From an uncultured Eubacterium sp. (GTDB taxonomy: Bacteria > Bacillota > Clostridia > Peptostreptococcales > Anaerovoracaceae), in the NCBI GenBank assembly GCA_937900695.1, contig CALCFD010000046.1:1-64000 (forward strand): DNA of 64,000 nt. Reading direction: 5' to 3'. How positions within the stretch are numbered: position 1 is the stretch's first letter; each line of letters starts with the position of its first letter. The notes below the pieces were generated by a model. The model was given only the letters and a program-made list of their open reading frames with translations. It had not been told where the DNA came from and did not search any database. A program made the translations under genes and the position numbers. Positions 25,389 through 34,205 of this stretch are shown piece after piece.

Positions 25389-26704
25389 ATTTTTCTCCTA
25401 TAATATACAATTCCATATAAATCTGCTAAAAACCATCCTATAGGCACTGATATCCAAATCCCACATACTCCTATAACTTTAATACTAGATAATGTATATG
25501 CTAATATAACCCTAGCTCCAAGAGATATTATAGTAAGTATTAACGACATATGAGGCATCATAATAGCTCTATAAAATCCATACAACATGAATAAAATCCC
25601 TATTCCTAAATAAAACGATCCCTCTATTCTTAAATACTCCATTCCTATATTTATAACTTCTATATCTGATGAACTTACAAATATACTCATTAAATTTTTA
25701 GAGAAAACACATACTATAAAACTTATACATATACTAAAAATCAAAACCATTGTAAAAGAAATTTTTATTCCCTTTTTAATTCTATCTTCTTTGCCAGCTC
25801 CATAATTCTGTCCTATAAATGTAGAAAATCCATTGCCAAAATCCTGCACTGGAGAGTATGCTAATGTATCAATTTTAACCGCTGCAGCAAAAGCAGCCAT
25901 AACTGTTATACCAAAGCTATTTACCAAACCTTGAACTAAAAGTATACCAAAATTCATAACCGACTGTTGTATGCATGTAATAAGGGACATACTTTTTATC
26001 TGCCTAAATATTTTTTTATCAAAATTTATATTAGAAAGTCTAATCATTAAATGTGGCATTTTTATATGTATATAAACAACAATCAATACAGCCGCAACGA
26101 TTTGTGAAATAACAGTTGCCCATGCTACACCTCTAATGTCCATTTTTACATTTATAACAAAATAAAGGTCCAAACCTATATTTAGTAATGCTGATATTGC
26201 CAGTATTATAAGTGGAACAAGAGTGTTACCTATGCTGCGAAGTAAATTTGCGAAAAAATTATAAATAAAAATAAATACCATTCCTGCAAAAATAATCTTC
26301 AAATATGCCTTCATAGGCATATTTATTTGTTTTGGAACTTTAAAAATTTCTATTATCCAATTAAGCCCTGCATACACTGTTATATTTATAATTACGGCAA
26401 TTATAGCTATAAAATAAAATGAAACATCTATACTTTTTCTAAGTCCATTTTGATCATTTTTACCATAATAAATAGCAAATACTCCACTAGCTCCCATACA
26501 AAGCCCGATGAATATAGATGTTAAAAAGACCATTAAAGTATATGATGAGCCTACAGCAGCAAGTGCCTGAGAGCCTATATATTTACCCACTACAAATGTA
26601 TCAACAATATTATAAAGCTGCTGAAACACATTTCCTAAAATAAGTGGCATAGTAAAATATATTAAATTTTTTGTAATTGAGCCTTTTGTTAAGTCTCTTT
26701 CCAT
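25376..26704 (-). CDS. MATE family efflux transporter
   Basis: 442 residues with twelve predicted membrane helices in two homologous halves. The N-terminal signature GSITKNLIYFTMPLILGNVFQQLYNIVDTFVVG is typical of the DinF/NorM-related bacterial group. It would export cationic or amphipathic compounds using a sodium or proton gradient; the substrate cannot be read from sequence. It lies between the SRPBCC gene (three bases upstream) and mtnN. Confidence 0.93.
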   Translation of the reverse strand: MERDLTKGSITKNLIYFTMPLILGNVFQQLYNIVDTFVVGKYIGSQALAAVGSSYTLMVFLTSIFIGLCMGASGVFAIYYGKNDQNGLRKSIDVSFYFIAIIAVIINITVYAGLNWIIEIFKVPKQINMPMKAYLKIIFAGMVFIFIYNFFANLLRSIGNTLVPLIILAISALLNIGLDLYFVINVKMDIRGVAWATVISQIVAAVLIVVYIHIKMPHLMIRLSNINFDKKIFRQIKSMSLITCIQQSVMNFGILLVQGLVNSFGITVMAAFAAAVKIDTLAYSPVQDFGNGFSTFIGQNYGAGKEDRIKKGIKISFTMVLIFSICISFIVCVFSKNLMSIFVSSSDIEVINIGMEYLRIEGSFYLGIGILFMLYGFYRAIMMPHMSLILTIISLGARVILAYTLSSIKVIGVCGIWISVPIGWFLADLYGIVYYRRKIWTK

Positions 26705-26707
26705 ATA

Positions 26708-27265
26708 TTATCTTTTTATACCTCCAATAATAACTCCTCCAAGAATTCCAAAGCATATGCCTAGAGCAATATTATCAAAGACTACTCCTAAAGCTGCTCC
26801 CACTGCTACAGCAAGACTCATATTATTAAATCCACTATATGTGCCAGCATTATATTCTATTGGTAGCTCTTCACCTAAAGCGACACATAAATCTCTTAAA
26901 TAGGCAGTCATCTGTGCTTTTACATATTCTTTTGTAAAGGGTTTAGATACAATTCTTTTTGCTTCTACATTTTCTATAAATGTAACTTGACAGCCTTCTT
27001 CATGCTCTTCAAATATACCTAGCCAGCTTCCTGTCATATTTTCATTTTCAAAATTAAATTCATATCTTGAGAATGGTTCTAATATATTTATTTTAAAAGT
27101 AGTAACATATTCATCCACAGTATGTTCTACAAATGTTTGACCATCTTGATATATTTCAATATTCTTTATATTGCTTCTCCAATTTTGGTTGTTTAAATCC
27201 GTAACTAAATTCCAAACTTTTTTTACATCACTTTTAAAAATATATGTCTGTTTTAATATTGCCAT
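26708..27265 (-). CDS. SRPBCC-domain protein with C-terminal glycine-rich membrane hairpin
   Basis: 185 residues. The first 145 look like a START/Bet v1-type ligand pocket (polyketide cyclase/dehydrase group): QTYIFKSDVKKVWNLVTDLNNQNWRSNIK at the start and ENMTGSWLGIFEEHEEGCQVTF in the middle. The last 40 residues form two short hydrophobic glycine-rich segments (MSLAVAVGAALGVVF and GICFGILGGVIIGG), which would tether it to the membrane. The ligand is unknown. First gene of the unit leading to the MATE exporter. Confidence 0.75.
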   Translation of the reverse strand: MAILKQTYIFKSDVKKVWNLVTDLNNQNWRSNIKNIEIYQDGQTFVEHTVDEYVTTFKINILEPFSRYEFNFENENMTGSWLGIFEEHEEGCQVTFIENVEAKRIVSKPFTKEYVKAQMTAYLRDLCVALGEELPIEYNAGTYSGFNNMSLAVAVGAALGVVFDNIALGICFGILGGVIIGGIKR

Positions 27266-27295
27266 ATTTTATACCTCTTTTAATTTGTTGTAATA

Positions 27296-27301
27296 ATTAT
27301 A
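27296..27301 (-). promoter_or_regulatory. Probable -10 box of the SRPBCC-MATE-mtnN unit
   Basis: A perfect TATAAT on the minus strand lies 31 bases before the SRPBCC start codon, just downstream of the rpsU-yqeY terminator. No convincing -35 box is at the right distance, as that space is taken by the terminator stem. Confidence 0.4.
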
Positions 27302-27302
27302 G

Positions 27303-27335
27303 CATAATAAAAGAGCAAGTCATACGACTTGCTCT
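27303..27335 (-). terminator. Terminator after rpsU-yqeY
   Basis: AGAGCAAGTC and GACTTGCTCT pair around a four-base loop (27312-27335), followed on the minus strand by TTTATTATG. Confidence 0.82.
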
Positions 27336-27343
27336 AATTATTC

Positions 27344-27790
27344 TTATCCAAGAAATTCCATCACTACTTTTTTTACTGCACCGCCATCTGCTTGACCTTT
27401 GACTTTTGCCATAACTGGTCCCATGAGTTTACCCATGTTCTGCTTGCCACCTTCGATATCAAGCTCTTTAGCAGTAGCTTCAACTACAGCTTTGATTTCA
27501 TCATCTGTAAGCTGAGCTGGCAAATAAACTTCTAGTATTTCTATTTCTTTTTTATAGGCTTCCATTAAGTCAGTTCTCCCACCTTTTTCAAAATCGGCAA
27601 GAGCATCTTTTCTCATTTTTACTTGTTTAGCTATAATCGGCAATATTTCTTCATCAGTTAGTTCTGTTCGAGTGTCAACTTCAACTTGTTTAATTGCTGC
27701 TCTAGCTAAATTAATTGTATTTTTTTTGACTTCATCTTTGCTTTTCATAGCATCTTTAAAGTCGTTCATAAGTCTGTCTTTTAGTGTCAA
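27344..27790 (-). CDS. yqeY: GatB/YqeY domain protein
   Basis: 148 residues, the YqeY family, related to the tail of the GatB amidotransferase subunit. The conserved KQVKMRKDALADFEKGGRTDLM and the C-terminal MGKLMGPVMAKVKGQADGG are clear. Its role is not established, though a tRNA-linked one is assumed from the fold. The start is a TTG with AGAGGTG six bases upstream; the next ATG would remove seven residues. It follows rpsU, as in many Firmicutes. Confidence 0.9.
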   Translation of the reverse strand: MTLKDRLMNDFKDAMKSKDEVKKNTINLARAAIKQVEVDTRTELTDEEILPIIAKQVKMRKDALADFEKGGRTDLMEAYKKEIEILEVYLPAQLTDDEIKAVVEATAKELDIEGGKQNMGKLMGPVMAKVKGQADGGAVKKVVMEFLG

Positions 27791-27825
27791 TCACTACACC
27801 TCTTCTCTGAATTTACGCTTAGAAA

Positions 27826-28005
27826 TTAGTACTTCTTAGCCTTTTTTCTTGCAGCTTCAGACTTCTTCTTTCTCTTTACGCTTGGCTTTTCGTAATGTTC
27901 TCTTTTTCTTAATTCGCTCATTACTCCATCTCTAGCGCAAGATCTCTTAAATCTCTTAAGAGCACTTTCCAAGCTTTCGTTTTCTTTTACTATAACCTGT
28001 GCCAT
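27826..28005 (-). CDS. rpsU: 30S ribosomal protein S21
   Basis: A 59-residue ORF beginning MAQVIVKENESLESALKRFKR, then SCARDGVMSELRKREHYEKP, and ending in a very basic tail (KKSEAARKKAKKY). This is S21 at its normal length. A strong AGGAGGTG site and a promoter with perfect -10 lie upstream; yqeY follows after 35 bases. Confidence 0.97.
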   Translation of the reverse strand: MAQVIVKENESLESALKRFKRSCARDGVMSELRKREHYEKPSVKRKKKSEAARKKAKKY

Positions 28006-28061
28006 ATCCTATTTCACCTCCTGACTTACCTGTGAATTTAATTCTAGCCTATAACACAAAT

Positions 28062-28090
28062 ATTATACTAGAACTCTAGCATAAATGCAA
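28062..28090 (-). promoter_or_regulatory. Promoter of rpsU-yqeY
   Basis: On the minus strand TTGCAT (28085-28090) lies 17 bases from a perfect TATAAT (28062-28067). The spacer contains the small dyad CTAGA-GT-TCTAG (28068-28079), which could be a regulatory site. The leader to the rpsU start is about 50 bases. Confidence 0.7.
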
Positions 28091-28100
28091 GAGGTTTTTA

Positions 28101-28442
28101 TCAGCCTGGTGGCCATTGCATAGCTCTTTTTCCTAAGATATGAAAATGTAAATGTTTTACTGTCTGCAATCCATCTTCACCACAATTAATTACAGTTCTA
28201 TAACCATTATCTAAACCTGCTAGTTTAGCAACTTCTTTAATCTTAGTCATCATATATCCTAATAATTCTTGATCTTCCGCTTCAATATCATCTGTTGAAG
28301 CTATATGTTTTTTAGGAATCATTAAAATATGTACAGGTGCTTGCGGGTCTAAATCATGGAATACATAGATTTTATCATCTTCATAAACCTTATTAGATGG
28401 TATCTCGCCAGCTGCAATCTTGCAAAAAATACAATCGCTCAT
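28101..28442 (-). CDS. HIT family protein (HinT-like nucleotide hydrolase)
   Basis: 113 residues. The HIT motif is HLHFHILG near residue 100, and CIFCKIAAGEIPSNKVYEDD opens the protein with two cysteines of a zinc site. It probably hydrolyses purine nucleoside phosphoramidates or AMP-lysine type substrates. The frame can be opened by a TTG at 28448, but the ATG at 28442 has GGGG eight bases upstream. It follows mtaB by 27 bases. Confidence 0.93.
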   Translation of the reverse strand: MSDCIFCKIAAGEIPSNKVYEDDKIYVFHDLDPQAPVHILMIPKKHIASTDDIEAEDQELLGYMMTKIKEVAKLAGLDNGYRTVINCGEDGLQTVKHLHFHILGKRAMQWPPG

Positions 28443-28469
28443 AATCAAATCCCCTTTCTTTAATTTAGT

Positions 28470-29783
28470 TTATTTTACCATAACTTTTACACCATCTGCA
28501 AAAATATCTTCTATATAAACATCTAAAAGTTTGTTTTCATATATATATATTTGATCTTTTTCGCATGGCAAATACGCTCTTATATAATTATCTGTATAAC
28601 CAACAATAGCTTTTGCTTTTTCATCATATTCTTCAAATAAAACCACTCTATTTGATCCTATATTATCTTTATTAAAGTCCATACTTACTTTATTCGATAA
28701 TTCGATTAAATTATTACTTCTAACTTTTTTAATCTGTGGGTGTATTTGATTTTCCATAATAGCAGCCTTAGTGCCACTGCGCTTAGAATATTTAAAAGAA
28801 TGAACCTTACCGAATTTAGCTTTTACTACCATATCTAAAGTATCTTCAAAGTTTTTTTCAGTCTCTCCTGGAAATCCAACAATTATATCAGTAGTGATAC
28901 CATAATTCTTATCAAAGTTTCTCAAGGTTTCTACTATTTCTAAGTATTCTTCCCTATCGTACCTTCTATTCATAGATTTTAACACACTATTTGAGCCTGC
29001 TTGCAATGATAGATGTAAATGATGACAAAGTCTCTTATATTTAAACAGACTCTTTACATATTCTGCATTTATTACAGTAGGTTCAAGAGAACTTAGTCTT
29101 ACACGAAACTCACCATCTAGGTTTTCTAAAGCCTCTAAAATGTCATCAAGGCAATCGCATAAAGCAGTATTTATACCTGTCAGTATAATTTCTTTAAATC
29201 CTTTATCTATTAAGGATTTACATTCCTTTATTACTTCACTAGCATCTCTAGATCTAACCGGTCCTCTTGCATAAGGTATAATACAATATGAGCAAAATCG
29301 ATTACAACCTTCTTGTATTTTTACGTAAGCTCTAGTTCTTGACTCCATTGAAGTAATAGTGCCATACTCTTCAAATGAGTTTAAATTATCATAAGATAAA
29401 ACGTGTTCTTCTACAATATTGTCATCACATCGTCCATGATTTTTATTTATATAATCTAAAATATATTCAACAATATGAGCTTTTTCATTAGTTCCAACTA
29501 CAATATTTACACCTTCTACAGCTGCTATTTCATCTTTATTTACTTGAGCATAGCAACCTGTTACTGCAACTATTGCATTAGGGTTTAATTTTTTCATACG
29601 TCGTATATACTGTCTAGATTTTCTATCTGCTAAACTTGTAACTGTACAAGTATTAATAAGATAGACATCAGCAAAATCAGTTTCACCTACAATTTCATGA
29701 TTTAAAGCTATAAATTTCTCTTTTATAGCTTCTGTCTCATACTGATTAACTTTACAACCAAGTGTGTGAAATGCTATTTTCAA
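28470..29783 (-). CDS. mtaB: tRNA t6A37 methylthiotransferase MtaB
   Basis: 437 residues, a radical SAM enzyme that turns t6A into ms2t6A at position 37. The N-terminal UPF0004 domain has cluster cysteines C10, C46 and C77. The radical SAM cluster is C160, C164 and C167 (GCNRFCSYC). A C-terminal TRAM domain follows. The start HTLGCKVNQYE is specific to the MtaB branch, unlike MiaB or RimO. The start codon is TTG with AAGGAG seven bases upstream, two bases from the CNNM gene. Confidence 0.94.
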   Translation of the reverse strand: MKIAFHTLGCKVNQYETEAIKEKFIALNHEIVGETDFADVYLINTCTVTSLADRKSRQYIRRMKKLNPNAIVAVTGCYAQVNKDEIAAVEGVNIVVGTNEKAHIVEYILDYINKNHGRCDDNIVEEHVLSYDNLNSFEEYGTITSMESRTRAYVKIQEGCNRFCSYCIIPYARGPVRSRDASEVIKECKSLIDKGFKEIILTGINTALCDCLDDILEALENLDGEFRVRLSSLEPTVINAEYVKSLFKYKRLCHHLHLSLQAGSNSVLKSMNRRYDREEYLEIVETLRNFDKNYGITTDIIVGFPGETEKNFEDTLDMVVKAKFGKVHSFKYSKRSGTKAAIMENQIHPQIKKVRSNNLIELSNKVSMDFNKDNIGSNRVVLFEEYDEKAKAIVGYTDNYIRAYLPCEKDQIYIYENKLLDVYIEDIFADGVKVMVK

Positions 29784-29785
29784 AT

Positions 29786-31153
29786 TTATTCTCCTTGTTT
29801 TTCTTCCTTATTATTATCATCATTATTAATTTCAGATTTTGGCTTAATAGTCATAATTATACGTTCAATACGTCTATCCTTAACATTAACGACCTCAAAT
29901 TCATAATTTTCATAAGTCACAACAATTTTTTCATCAGGATCATCATCAGGAATTTCACCTAAAATATCTATAATTAAGCCACCTACAGTCTCACTTGTTT
30001 CTGAATCAAGAGTAGTATGAAGTTCTTCATTAATATCATCTAAGTCCATATAACCATCAATTAAAAACTTATTTGGCCCTATCTCTTCAATTTCATGTTC
30101 TTCTTCATCATACTCATCATCGATATCTCCCATAACTTCTTCGATGATATCTTCCATAGTAACAATACCGCTAAATCCACCATATTCATCGATTAAAATA
30201 GCAATATGTTGCTTAGTCTTTTGTAATTCAAAAAACAATGAGTCAATGTTTTTTGTCTCAGGCACGAAAAATGGATCTCTTAATATTTCTTTTACATCTA
30301 CATTATCAAATCCATCAATTCTCGCTTTTCGTAAAAAATCTTTAATATTTAAAATACCTATGATATTATCACTGTCATCATCATATACAGGAATACGAGA
30401 ATATCTCATTTCCATAAGCTCTTCAATATACTCTTCAGTTTCATCTTGAATGTCAATTGAGAAGACATCTGTTCTAGGAGTCATAATTTCATAAGCTAGC
30501 TTATCATCAAATGCAAATATAGAATTTATCATCTTCTTTCCTTCTTCTTTTAATGCACCTGATTCTTGACCTATTTCAAGCATAGAAATAACATCTTCCT
30601 CTGAAAAAGACTCTTCATATATTCCTGTTTTTTGTCTACATATAATCAATACTACATTAGTTAATCCACTTATCAAAACAACAAATGGCTTATTGATAAT
30701 CATCATAAAGTTAGCATATCCTGCCAGTGCAAAAGCCACTCCCTCTGCATGTTGTCTCGCAATTTGTCTTGGCAAAAACACACCAAATACTAAAAAAACA
30801 ATTGAACATAACAAAGCAGTTATAAGTATCGCTATAGCCTTGGCAACTGGGAAATTGTGACTATTAAAAAAACCATAAATTAATGACAAGTGATTAGTTA
30901 TAATCATCTGTCCGACTAAAAATGCTGAAAAACCTATCATCGCTATAGTCGTAGCTAAAATCCTAAATGATTTTTCAGATAAAACTACAATTTTTTGGGC
31001 TTTAGAATTACCTTCCTCTGCCATAGCCTTTATGTGATTACGATTAACATCTCCTATAGCCCTTTGTACCGCAGACATTAATCCACACAAAACAAGTAAG
31101 ACTATAGATATACCGATTTCAATACCAGCTATAATACCGGGGTCAGGGTTCAT
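29786..31153 (-). CDS. CNNM/CorC-type transporter with CBS pair (hemolysin C family)
   Basis: 455 residues. DUF21 with four membrane helices spans about 1-180. A CBS pair follows (about 205-330: MTPRTDVFSIDIQDETEEYIE, RIPVYDDDSDNIIGILN, then IDEYGGFSGIVTMEDIIEEVMG). The CorC_HlyC domain is at about 350-430 and ends in RRIERIIMTI. The family exports or regulates Mg2+; the old name hemolysin is misleading. It lies one base after the U32 gene and two bases before mtaB, so it is part of the mltG-to-hit run. Confidence 0.92.
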   Translation of the reverse strand: MNPDPGIIAGIEIGISIVLLVLCGLMSAVQRAIGDVNRNHIKAMAEEGNSKAQKIVVLSEKSFRILATTIAMIGFSAFLVGQMIITNHLSLIYGFFNSHNFPVAKAIAILITALLCSIVFLVFGVFLPRQIARQHAEGVAFALAGYANFMMIINKPFVVLISGLTNVVLIICRQKTGIYEESFSEEDVISMLEIGQESGALKEEGKKMINSIFAFDDKLAYEIMTPRTDVFSIDIQDETEEYIEELMEMRYSRIPVYDDDSDNIIGILNIKDFLRKARIDGFDNVDVKEILRDPFFVPETKNIDSLFFELQKTKQHIAILIDEYGGFSGIVTMEDIIEEVMGDIDDEYDEEEHEIEEIGPNKFLIDGYMDLDDINEELHTTLDSETSETVGGLIIDILGEIPDDDPDEKIVVTYENYEFEVVNVKDRRIERIIMTIKPKSEINNDDNNKEEKQGE

Positions 31154-31154
31154 T

Positions 31155-32384
31155 TTATTTCTCCTTTCGTTTACGAAGCATAAATCCTTCTTTTACTGGA
31201 TGCTCCATCTTTATCTTCAAAATTTGTTGTGGATGTGGTGCAGCTTCAAGATCATTGCCTTCTTCATCCTTTAAATAATCTAATTTTTGTACCCAAAAAT
31301 CAGTATATGGGCCAAATACTTCGATTTCATCACCAAATACCATTTTATTTCTCTGCTCTACAGTAGCTATTTTAGTTTCTTTATCATAATCTAAAACTTT
31401 ACCGATAAAGTCATATTCTCTAGTGTATGCACTTGTCTCATAATTTTGAGCTTCATTAGATGCCTTCCCATAATAAAATCCTGTAGTAAAGTCCCTATGG
31501 CTAACTTTTTTTAACTCTGTTAACCAATCTGGATTAAACTGATAGTTTTCTGGATCTTCATAATATTTATCAATTGCTTTTCTATATACTCCTACTACAG
31601 TTGCTACATAAAATGCACTTTTCATACGACCTTCAATTTTAGCAGAAGATATCCCTGCTTTAACTAAGTCTGGAATATGCTCAATCATACATAAATCCTT
31701 AGAGTTCATAATATATGTCCCTCTTTCATCTTCTTCAATTGGATATTCTTCGCCTGGTCGTTGTTCTTCTACAATTTTATACTTCCATCTACAAGGATGT
31801 GCACATTCACCTTTATTAGCATCTCTTTGAATCATAAAATTACTTAAAAGGCATCTACCAGAATATGAAATACACATTGCTCCTTGAATAAATGCTTCAG
31901 TATCAAGCTCTACTGGAATTTTTTCTCTCATAGTAATCATTTCTTCTAAAGATAATTCTCTAGCCATCACTACTCTCTTAACTCCCTGTTTTGCCCAAAA
32001 CTCTGCCGTTTTGTAGTTAGTTAAATTGGCCTGTGTACTTAGATGGATTTCAGCATTTGGTATTATTTTTTTCACCATCATAATTGTTCCCGGATCAGAT
32101 ACAATAAAAGCATCGATACCAAGATCTTTGATATCATAAAGATATCTCTCAAGTGCTTCAATATCATAATTATGAGGAAAAATATTCAGTGTTAAATGAC
32201 ACTTTTTCCCATGATCATGAACATATTTAATTCCTTCAATCATCTCTTCTTTGGAGAAATTGCCAGCACCTGCTCTTAAGCTGAAAACTTCTCCTCCAAA
32301 ATATACTGCATCGGCACCATAATCAATTGCAGTTTTTAATTTTTCTAAATCTCCCGCAGGAGCTAATAATTCTATTTTTTCCAT
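31155..32384 (-). CDS. trhP: U32-family protein, probable tRNA uridine hydroxylation enzyme TrhP
   Basis: 409 residues. The N-terminal U32 barrel starts IELLAPAGDLEKLKTAIDYGADAVYFGG. The conserved cysteine cluster region is present (CISYSGRCLLSNF ... GECAHPCRW), followed by MNSKDLCMIEHIPDL and a C-terminal domain. U32 proteins of this type (YrrN/YrrO in Bacillus, YegQ in E. coli) act in 5-hydroxyuridine formation at tRNA position 34. The next gene upstream is the matching methyltransferase TrmR, which supports this over the old peptidase annotation. Confidence 0.88.
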   Translation of the reverse strand: MEKIELLAPAGDLEKLKTAIDYGADAVYFGGEVFSLRAGAGNFSKEEMIEGIKYVHDHGKKCHLTLNIFPHNYDIEALERYLYDIKDLGIDAFIVSDPGTIMMVKKIIPNAEIHLSTQANLTNYKTAEFWAKQGVKRVVMARELSLEEMITMREKIPVELDTEAFIQGAMCISYSGRCLLSNFMIQRDANKGECAHPCRWKYKIVEEQRPGEEYPIEEDERGTYIMNSKDLCMIEHIPDLVKAGISSAKIEGRMKSAFYVATVVGVYRKAIDKYYEDPENYQFNPDWLTELKKVSHRDFTTGFYYGKASNEAQNYETSAYTREYDFIGKVLDYDKETKIATVEQRNKMVFGDEIEVFGPYTDFWVQKLDYLKDEEGNDLEAAPHPQQILKIKMEHPVKEGFMLRKRKEK

Positions 32385-32391
32385 TTATCCT

Positions 32392-33087
32392 CTATTCCTT
32401 TATATAACTTATTGTTACTCCATCACCAACAGGTAAAATAGATGTATTAACTTCCTTTAAACCTGTAATATAATCTATAAATTGACGCATATTTTTTATA
32501 TTAGTTCTATGTTTATCTCTAACATCATAACTGTCATCAACAGTCATCCCTCTCATCAAAACATTGTCGCAAAAAATAATTGCACCTGGATTTACTTGAT
32601 CTTTTAGCTTATGCCAAAACTCTAAATAGTGACTTTTGGCCCCATCTATAAATACAAAATCAAATTTTTCCTGCTTACCATCTATACATTTTTTTCTAAG
32701 CAAGTCCATATTTTCTCTGGCATCACCCTCTAAGATTGTGATTCTATCCTCTACTTGAAAATCTTTTAAAGTTACAACAGCTCTTTCTATCATTTCAGGA
32801 GCTCTTTCCATGGTTATAACCTTACAATTAGGTACAGTTTTAGCCATAACAACACTACTATAGCCAATAGCTGTTCCCACTTCTAAGATATTTTTGGGCT
32901 TTAAAATATTTAAAATAGAAATCATAAGTGTTTCAACATCTCTTTGTACTATAGGTATATATTTATCCTCTGCTTCAAGTCTCATACGCCAAAGTTTTTG
33001 ATCGATAGGGATATAGCGTTGCTCTATATATTCTGTCACCTTTTCATTGGTGATATTTCTCATACTATATTTATTTCGTTCTAACAT
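32392..33087 (-). CDS. trmR: O-methyltransferase TrmR (tRNA 5-hydroxyuridine methyltransferase)
   Basis: 231 residues, a class I SAM methyltransferase of the catechol-O-methyltransferase-like family. The SAM site is ILEVGTAIGYSSVVMA, with DFVFIDGAKSHYLEFW and FCDNVLMRG as metal/substrate motifs. Position between mltG and a U32 gene matches the Bacillus yrrL-yrrM-yrrN order, where YrrM (TrmR) makes 5-methoxyuridine at tRNA position 34. The ATG is two bases after the mltG stop. Confidence 0.87.
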   Translation of the reverse strand: MLERNKYSMRNITNEKVTEYIEQRYIPIDQKLWRMRLEAEDKYIPIVQRDVETLMISILNILKPKNILEVGTAIGYSSVVMAKTVPNCKVITMERAPEMIERAVVTLKDFQVEDRITILEGDARENMDLLRKKCIDGKQEKFDFVFIDGAKSHYLEFWHKLKDQVNPGAIIFCDNVLMRGMTVDDSYDVRDKHRTNIKNMRQFIDYITGLKEVNTSILPVGDGVTISYIKE

Positions 33088-33089
33088 AA

Positions 33090-34142
33090 TTATTTTTTAC
33101 CTGGATTCTTTTTAATATATTCTTTATATGCCTTATCAAAAGCCTTTTTATCCTTTAAAAACTCCTCATAAGTTTTAGAAAAGACATTTGTACCATCAAG
33201 CTTGTCTGTTGCTACAAAATATAAATAATCTGTGTCAGCTGGATAAAGAGCTGCTTCTATTGCTGCTTTACCTGGTGAACAAATAGGTCCTGGTGGTAAT
33301 CCTTTATTTGTATAAGGATTATAATCTGATACAACTTTAGTATCTGCCAAACTGGCTTTAATTTTTTCTTCACCTGTAATATACGCTAAAATGCTGTCCA
33401 TCTGTAGAGGCATGCCAACCTTTAATCTATTGTAAATAACGCTCGCAACATTTTTCTTATCTTCATCTGTCTTTGCTTCTCTTTCAATAATTGAAGCAAC
33501 AGTCATAACTTCTAAAACAGATTTATTCATTTTTTTAGCTTGAGCATAATATTCATCAGTAAATATTTTATCAAACTGTTTTAACATTACATCTATAACT
33601 TGGTGAGCATTAGCATCTAAATCAACTTGATAAGTTTCAGGATATAAAAAACCTTCTAGGCGATTTGCTCTATTTGGTATACCTTCTAAAAACTTATAGT
33701 TAAATTTACCAATAGCTACTTCTTTTAAAAAATCTTTTTTTGTTACTACATTCCCTTTGGATAAAATATTAGCATCCTTTTCTAATGTGTTTCCATCAGG
33801 AATGGTAAATACCTTGCCTACTGTTTCACCATTTCTAATCATATCCATCTGTTCCTTCATGGACATACTCTTTTTAACAGCATACTGCCCTGCCTTATAC
33901 TGACCATCATATCCTGTAAGCTTTGATTTAATCTTAAAATAAAACTTGCTTTTAATAGTACCCTTTTCGCTTAAAGAATTTGCTATCTGATCAGTTGTAC
34001 TTCCTTGCTCAACTTTTACTATTTCAATCTTTTTATTATCCTTATCAACTGGCCCAGATAATATCATATTACCCACAATACCAACTAATAAAACTGCAAT
34101 TATAATTCCTAATACAATTATAAGCTTTTTTTTAGATTTCAT
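33090..34142 (-). CDS. mltG: Endolytic murein transglycosylase MltG (YceG-like)
   Basis: 350 residues. One N-terminal membrane helix (about 6-27) is followed by a LysM-like subdomain (KIEIVKVEQGSTTDQIANSLSEKG) and the YceG catalytic domain. The latter has the catalytic glutamate in ASIIEREAK and the conserved YNPYTNKGLPPGPICSPGKAA. It cleaves nascent glycan strands outside the membrane. The gene starts 24 bases after the efp terminator-like hairpin and I see no separate promoter, so its expression may depend on readthrough. Confidence 0.95.
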   Translation of the reverse strand: MKSKKKLIIVLGIIIAVLLVGIVGNMILSGPVDKDNKKIEIVKVEQGSTTDQIANSLSEKGTIKSKFYFKIKSKLTGYDGQYKAGQYAVKKSMSMKEQMDMIRNGETVGKVFTIPDGNTLEKDANILSKGNVVTKKDFLKEVAIGKFNYKFLEGIPNRANRLEGFLYPETYQVDLDANAHQVIDVMLKQFDKIFTDEYYAQAKKMNKSVLEVMTVASIIEREAKTDEDKKNVASVIYNRLKVGMPLQMDSILAYITGEEKIKASLADTKVVSDYNPYTNKGLPPGPICSPGKAAIEAALYPADTDYLYFVATDKLDGTNVFSKTYEEFLKDKKAFDKAYKEYIKKNPGKK

Positions 34143-34162
34143 AAAAACTCCTTATAATTTCT

Positions 34163-34188
34163 AAAAGGGACGCAAAATTTTGCGTCCC
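34163..34188 (-). terminator. Terminator or attenuator between efp and mltG
   Basis: GGGACGCAAAA pairs perfectly with TTTTGCGTCCC (34167-34188), followed on the minus strand by only four T residues. The stem is strong and the T-tract short, so partial termination is plausible. Confidence 0.7.
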
Positions 34189-34205
34189 ATCCGGTCAATA
34201 TCTTC

